From SP202 sp036339395 (GTDB lineage Bacteria; Planctomycetota; Phycisphaerae; Phycisphaerales; SM1A02): 11,080 nucleotides of DNA. This document shows, one piece after another, positions 7,775-11,080 of the stretch (positions within the stretch are counted from its first letter, which is position 1; every line of letters starts with the position of its first letter). The notes beneath the pieces were generated by a model. That model saw only the letters and a program-made list of their open reading frames with translations. It was not told the DNA's origin and ran no database searches. The DNA lies in NCBI GenBank assembly GCA_036339395.1, contig JAYZBD010000040.1, forward strand, positions 1 through 11,080, read 5' to 3'. The position numbers and the translations under genes were made by a program.

Positions 7775-8883
7775 GCCTGGACACGGGCGTGCACACCTGC
7801 AAGCGCTTCCATGATTCGTTCTCCTGCATGACCATCTCCGTATGGCTCGACGGGATCACCCCTTGTCCCGATGGCTGCGGAGACACCCTCGATGATCGAC
7901 ATGGAATCGAGGGGTGGGACAATCCTGTTCCACCCGGACTCAACCAGTTCTACCCACTCGGTTTCATCACGAAGGGTCACACAGGGCGTGCCGTGGAAGA
8001 ATGCTTCCTTCTGAACCCCGCCCGAATCGGTCATGACCAGCGATGCCTCTCGTTCAAGAGTGATCATCTCGAGGTAGCCCATGGGTTCGTGTACAGAGAC
8101 GGAAGATTCAAGTCGACCAAGATCGCCGCTGCGTTCCAGCATCTTCCGGGTTCTCGGATGCAGTGGCAGAATGATCCGATGCTCCTTCCCGAGTACCTCG
8201 AATGCCTCGACCAGGGCGGCAAGCCGTGTTGGAACATCCGTATTCTCAGCTCGATGCAGGGTTGCAAGGATGAAACCACCGGGCTTCACACCCAGCTCGG
8301 ACAGAACGGCGTCGGTATCAGCCAGTTGACTCGAATAGAAACGGGCCGCGTCATACATGACATCCCCGACCTGAACGATGCGGGAGTCACCAATCCCCTC
8401 AACGCCGAGATTCCTGGTGGCCGTATCAGTGGATGTCAGGTTCAGGGTCGAGAGATGATCCGTGAGGACTCGATTGAGTTCTTCCGGCATGGCGCGGTTG
8501 AATGATCGCATCCCTGCCTCGACATGCGCAACGGGGACGTGCAGTTTCGCGGCGGCAAGAGCACCGGCGATCGTCGAATTGGTGTCCCCGTAGACAAGAA
8601 CCCAATCGGGCCTGTCATCGAGAATGAGCCGCTCGATCGCCTCGAGCATGGCCCCGGTCTGCGCTCCATGGTGGCCCGAGCCTATCTCGAGGTGATGCTC
8701 TGGCTCGGGAATCGAAAGCTCCTCGAAGAACAAGGAGGACATGTTCTCATCGTAGTGCTGCCCCGTGTGGACGAGGATCTCCCTGGCCCCGTCAACAGCT
8801 GCTGCAAGCCGCGACACGACGGCAGCCTTTATGAACTGGGGGCGTGCCCCGACGACGGTCATGATGGTGAGTGAATCTGCCAT
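7771..8883 (-). CDS. wbpI: UDP-2,3-diacetamido-2,3-dideoxyglucuronic acid 2-epimerase, WbpI-like (WecB family)
   Basis: Non-hydrolysing UDP-sugar 2-epimerase predicted to invert C2 of UDP-GlcNAc(3NAc)A, giving UDP-ManNAc(3NAc)A, the last step of the pathway encoded downstream. From the ATG at 8883 the protein has 370 residues. Landmarks are GARPQFIK (12-19), GDTNS with D100, HVEAGMRS with E122, PEELNR with E134, LHRAEN with H210, HPRT (242-245) and TDSGGVQKEAFF (285-296). The acidic residues and H210 align in position with the WecB catalytic set. The frame stays open a further 118 codons upstream, but that part lies antisense to another gene and looks unrelated; homology begins at LTIMTVVGARPQF. 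No clear ribosome-binding site precedes 8883. WecB (UDP-GlcNAc 2-epimerase) is the alternative; the full wbp gene set and the PQFIKAAVVSR segment favour WbpI. Confidence 0.88.
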   Translation of the reverse strand: MADSLTIMTVVGARPQFIKAAVVSRLAAAVDGAREILVHTGQHYDENMSSLFFEELSIPEPEHHLEIGSGHHGAQTGAMLEAIERLILDDRPDWVLVYGDTNSTIAGALAAAKLHVPVAHVEAGMRSFNRAMPEELNRVLTDHLSTLNLTSTDTATRNLGVEGIGDSRIVQVGDVMYDAARFYSSQLADTDAVLSELGVKPGGFILATLHRAENTDVPTRLAALVEAFEVLGKEHRIILPLHPRTRKMLERSGDLGRLESSVSVHEPMGYLEMITLEREASLVMTDSGGVQKEAFFHGTPCVTLRDETEWVELVESGWNRIVPPLDSMSIIEGVSAAIGTRGDPVEPYGDGHAGERIMEALAGVHARVQA

Positions 8884-9009
8884 GCTGTACGGGTGTTGAC
8901 ACATTCTATCGACAGTTGGGGAGGGGGGAAGAGGATCGCAATCCGCTGCTGCAAGCGGGTCGGTTAGGATGGAGCACACCGGCATCCGCATGATCCGCGA
9001 GGAGATGAA
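8884..9009. promoter_or_regulatory. Divergent intergenic region between the sugar operon and the plus-strand unit
   Basis: This 126-base gap must hold the leftward promoter if the wbpI-like gene is the first in its operon, and probably the rightward promoter as well. On the minus strand a TAGAAT box (8903-8908) lies 20 bases before the wbpI ATG, but no good -35 is seen; transcription from it would give a very short leader, consistent with the missing ribosome-binding site. On the plus strand TTGACA (8896-8901) has no -10 at the right distance, and TAGGAT (8965-8970) has no good -35. A purine-rich run occupies 8917-8934. Confidence 0.35.
8999..9004 (+). promoter_or_regulatory. Ribosome-binding site of the small NHLP-like gene
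   Basis: GAGGAG lies five bases before the ATG at 9010. This strong site supports the small plus-strand frame as a real gene even though a long minus-strand frame covers the same bases. Confidence 0.75.
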
Positions 9010-9261
9010 ATGACTGCAACCGGAATGCTCACATTCAGCGATATATTCGATCGGTACTGGAGTGATGACTTGTTCCGACACGAGTTCCTCAATGATCCTT
9101 CCGCCACGCTGAGAGACACCCAGTTGATGAACGTCGATGGCATGGAGATGGAAATCGTGGATCACAAGGAAAACATGATCCACCTGATCTTCCACTCGGA
9201 CTCCCCTGACAAGATCCACCTCGTCTCGCATCGGCATCCCCGTCTTTCTGATCGCGGGTGA
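9010..9261 (+). CDS. Small protein resembling nitrile-hydratase-alpha/NHLP leader peptides
   Basis: An 83-residue protein of unproven function. It resembles the NHLP family, in which a domain derived from the nitrile hydratase alpha subunit serves as the leader of RiPP precursors. The pattern seen is W17 followed by SDDLF, then FLNDP (26-30), L34, a GMEMEIV strand (44-50) and MIHLIF (56-61), matching the family rhythm of W-x-D-x-x-F, FxxDPxxxL, ExxVV and HLV. The acidic first 60 residues are followed by a tail of about 20 residues rich in Ser, His and Arg. This tail has no Cys and no Gly-Gly or Ala-Gly processing site, which is unusual for a RiPP core. There is no signal peptide. A GAGGAG ribosome-binding site precedes the start, and its TGA overlaps the next gene's ATG by one base. 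It may instead be a stand-alone small regulatory or binding protein. The family match is from memory of the pattern, not a search. Confidence 0.6.
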   Translation: MTATGMLTFSDIFDRYWSDDLFRHEFLNDPSATLRDTQLMNVDGMEMEIVDHKENMIHLIFHSDSPDKIHLVSHRHPRLSDRG

Positions 9262-11080
9262 TGGTGGGCGTGCTGGTTCAACTGCTTCCTCTCTGCATGC
9301 TGCTCCAGCAGGTGGATCACATCACGGCCCCTCCCGGATTCATCGTCGAACAGCTCACCGAAGCAGCTGATGAACATGGGTCATGGGTATGCATGGACTT
9401 CGACTCCAGCGGCCGCCTGGTCATTGCACCGGAGCGAGGTCGATTGCTTCGGTTGACATTCTCAGGAAACGAAGTGGAAACAGAACGTTTTGATGCGCCT
9501 GTTGAACGCGCACAGGGCCTTCTCCACCACGGCAACAGCCTGTACTGCAATGTAAATGCTCCACTGGATGAAGGCGGTGGCCTCCATCGTCTCCGGGATC
9601 TTGACCAGGATGGTTCATTTGAAACCCACGAACAACTCGCACGATGGGATTGGGGCGGAGAGCATGGTGCACATGCAATCGTGCTCTCTCCAAGCGGAGA
9701 TTCTCTCTACCTCGTACATGGAAACCATGTACGACCGCCCGAAGACATCCTGGAAACATCACCTCTTCGCAATTGGGACGAGGATATTCTCCTTGAACGA
9801 CTCTGGGATCCACGTGGTCACGCCGTAGGTCGCATGGCACCGGCTGGGTACGTGATGGAAGTTGATCTTGACGGCACGTCATTCCGGTTGATCGCCGGGG
9901 GACTTCGCAACGCCTATGACATCGCATTCAACGAGGATGGTGAGTTGTTCACCTACGACGCCGACATGGAGTGGGACATCGGGACGGGTTGGTACAGGTA
10001 TCCCCGGATCGTGCACGTCGTCTCCGGAGGAGAGACGGGATGGCGAGGTGGCAGCGCAAAATGGTCCGATGCATGGCCGGATGTGAATCCGCCCGTGGTC
10101 GAGACTGACGTCGGTTCGCCGACAGGCATCCGCTTCGCCCATGACACCTCCTTCCCGGAACCCTGGCGATCCGCCCTCCTCGTCGGCGACTGGTCCTGGG
10201 GCCGCGTTCTTGCTGTCCACCTTCAGCAGGATGGCGCAGGGTGGAAGGGGACCATCGAGCCGTTCATCAAGGGTCGACCGTTCAATATCACGGATCTTGA
10301 TGTCGGCCCGGATGGACACCTCTACTGCATCACCGGTGGTCGTGGAACCTCCAGCGCTCTCTACCGCGTCAGGTGGACCGGGGATCGATCCACTGAACTC
10401 GACGCCGTTGTTCCAGGCGTCGATCGGACCCGGTTGATCAGGCGGATGCTTGAATCGTGGCATGGGGATGCCGATCCCGGTCGCCTTGATGACCTGTACG
10501 TCGCGCTGGGGCATGATGACCGCTCGATCCGGTTTGCAGCACGAGTTGCGCTTGAACGACTGGATCCAGACTCCTGGTCAACATCGGCATTGCAGGAGAG
10601 TGAACACCGTCGCGCAATCGAGCTCCTTGTTGCACTGGCGAGGGTCGGCAGTGACCTGCAGAGAGCCCGTGTCATTGAACGTGTCGAAGAACTGCTTGGG
10701 GATTCGGTGACGCCCAAGCAGGAAATCGGGCTGTTGCGCGCAGCCATGATCGCGCTGTCTCGAAGGGAATCGTTTCAACAGGAGTCCCTTGAATCACTTG
10801 GCGAGATTATCGTGCAGGACTATCCCACGGGCATGCTTGACCTTGACCGCCTTCGTGAAACACTCCTGGTCGCCATGGATCATCCCGATGTGGTCCCGTT
10901 GACTCTTGACGCCATCGACAACACGTCCTCGCACGCTGCACAGCTTCAGTACGCTCTTCCCCTTCGACTGGCAACGCACTGGAGCGAACTGGACCGTGCC
11001 CGATTCCTCGAGTGGACGCAGGGAGCAAGGCGTTTCGAGGGTGGCCTGAGCATCCAGGGGTTCGTCGAGGGTATTGCTCG
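9261..11080 (+). CDS. Secreted beta-propeller/HEAT-like protein, planctomycete membrane-bound dehydrogenase type (3' end cut by window)
   Basis: The frame is open from the ATG at 9261 to the window edge (606 residues seen). A short hydrophobic N-terminal segment (about 2-15, VGVLVQLLPLCMLL) looks like a signal peptide and suggests export; it lacks a proper lipobox. Residues of about 23-375 look like a six-bladed propeller of the glucose/sorbosone-dehydrogenase-like class. Landmarks are TAPPGFIVEQL (22-32), a DLDQDGSFE loop (113-121) resembling calcium-binding DxDxDG sites, GGLRNAYDIAFNEDGELFTY (213-232) followed by DADMEWD, and DVGPDGHLYCITGG (347-360). From about 385 on, helical segments such as DDRSIRFAARVALERL (419-434) suggest HEAT-like repeats. 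Related planctomycete proteins often end in a haem-binding cytochrome c domain, which would lie beyond the window. The substrate is unknown. The TGATG overlap with the preceding small gene and the lack of its own ribosome-binding site suggest translational coupling. Confidence 0.8.
   Translation, partial: MVGVLVQLLPLCMLLQQVDHITAPPGFIVEQLTEAADEHGSWVCMDFDSSGRLVIAPERGRLLRLTFSGNEVETERFDAPVERAQGLLHHGNSLYCNVNAPLDEGGGLHRLRDLDQDGSFETHEQLARWDWGGEHGAHAIVLSPSGDSLYLVHGNHVRPPEDILETSPLRNWDEDILLERLWDPRGHAVGRMAPAGYVMEVDLDGTSFRLIAGGLRNAYDIAFNEDGELFTYDADMEWDIGTGWYRYPRIVHVVSGGETGWRGGSAKWSDAWPDVNPPVVETDVGSPTGIRFAHDTSFPEPWRSALLVGDWSWGRVLAVHLQQDGAGWKGTIEPFIKGRPFNITDLDVGPDGHLYCITGGRGTSSALYRVRWTGDRSTELDAVVPGVDRTRLIRRMLESWHGDADPGRLDDLYVALGHDDRSIRFAARVALERLDPDSWSTSALQESEHRRAIELLVALARVGSDLQRARVIERVEELLGDSVTPKQEIGLLRAAMIALSRRESFQQESLESLGEIIVQDYPTGMLDLDRLRETLLVAMDHPDVVPLTLDAIDNTSSHAAQLQYALPLRLATHWSELDRARFLEWTQGARRFEGGLSIQGFVEGIA

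Noticed and set aside
8896..8901. Perfect TTGACA -35 hexamer on the plus strand
   Set aside because: The bases 17 further on are GGGAGG with no -10-like element at 16-19 spacing, so no promoter is called from it alone.
8884..9237. Upstream extension of the wbpI frame by 118 codons on the minus strand
   Set aside because: Family homology starts at residue 6 after the ATG at 8883. The extension is antisense to the small NHLP-like gene, which has a strong ribosome-binding site and a recognisable pattern.
9285..9296. Possible lipoprotein signal in LLPLC of the propeller protein
   Set aside because: The residues before Cys12 (LPL) do not fit a lipobox, and the cysteine sits inside the hydrophobic segment rather than at its end.
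9421..10514. Two long minus-strand open frames
   Set aside because: Both are antisense to the propeller gene, whose plus-strand translation has coherent beta-propeller motifs across the same bases.
1..11080. CRISPR arrays, insertion sequences, tRNA genes, attachment sites
   Set aside because: No regularly spaced repeats, transposase-like frames, terminal inverted repeats or tRNA-like folds were recognised on reading; coding density leaves little room for them.

Overview
The window reads as part of a surface-polysaccharide (O-antigen, capsule or exopolysaccharide) locus from a moderately GC-rich bacterium. The best guess is a planctomycete or related PVC-group organism, perhaps a marine phycisphaeral one. 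That guess rests mainly on the rightmost gene, a secreted beta-propeller plus HEAT-like protein of a kind abundant in Planctomycetota. It is an inference, not a proof; the sugar genes themselves are spread widely across bacteria.

Positions 1-8883 hold seven consecutive genes, all on the minus strand, so transcription runs from about 8900 down towards 1 and out of the window. In transcription order they are: wbpI-like UDP-sugar 2-epimerase (8883-7771), GT4 glycosyltransferase (7774-6557), wbpB/wlbA-like 3-dehydrogenase (6488-5442), wbpD-like N-acetyltransferase (5432-4848), a large membrane-bound WbpM/PglF/CapD-type nucleotide-sugar dehydratase (4698-2554), wbpE-like aminotransferase (2476-1271) and wbpA-like UDP-GlcNAc 6-dehydrogenase (1257-1, cut by the window edge). 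Most junctions are tight: a 4-base ATGA overlap, then gaps of 9 and 13 bases with ribosome-binding sites overlapping the previous stop. This is what an operon looks like. The longer gaps (68, 149 and 77 bases) lie on either side of the dehydratase and before wbpB.

Together WbpA, WbpB, WbpE, WbpD and WbpI form the complete known five-step route from UDP-GlcNAc to UDP-2,3-diacetamido-2,3-dideoxy-D-mannuronic acid (UDP-ManNAc(3NAc)A). The order of action is 6-oxidation, 3-oxidation, transamination, N-acetylation and C2 epimerisation. The dehydratase would supply a second sugar branch (a UDP-4-keto-6-deoxy-HexNAc leading to QuiNAc, FucNAc or bacillosamine-type sugars), and the GT4 enzyme probably adds one of these sugars to a lipid-linked glycan on the cytoplasmic side of the membrane.

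A 126-base divergent intergenic region (8884-9009) separates this operon from a two-gene plus-strand unit. Its first gene (9010-9261) encodes an 83-residue protein resembling the nitrile-hydratase-alpha-type leader peptides (NHLP) of some RiPP precursors. It overlaps by one base (TGATG) the start of a secreted beta-propeller protein with a HEAT-like region, which runs off the right edge. No RiPP-modifying enzyme or transporter is visible here. The pairing of an NHLP-like small protein with a secreted propeller is the least explained feature of the window. I saw no tRNA, rRNA, CRISPR array, insertion sequence or convincing intrinsic terminator.
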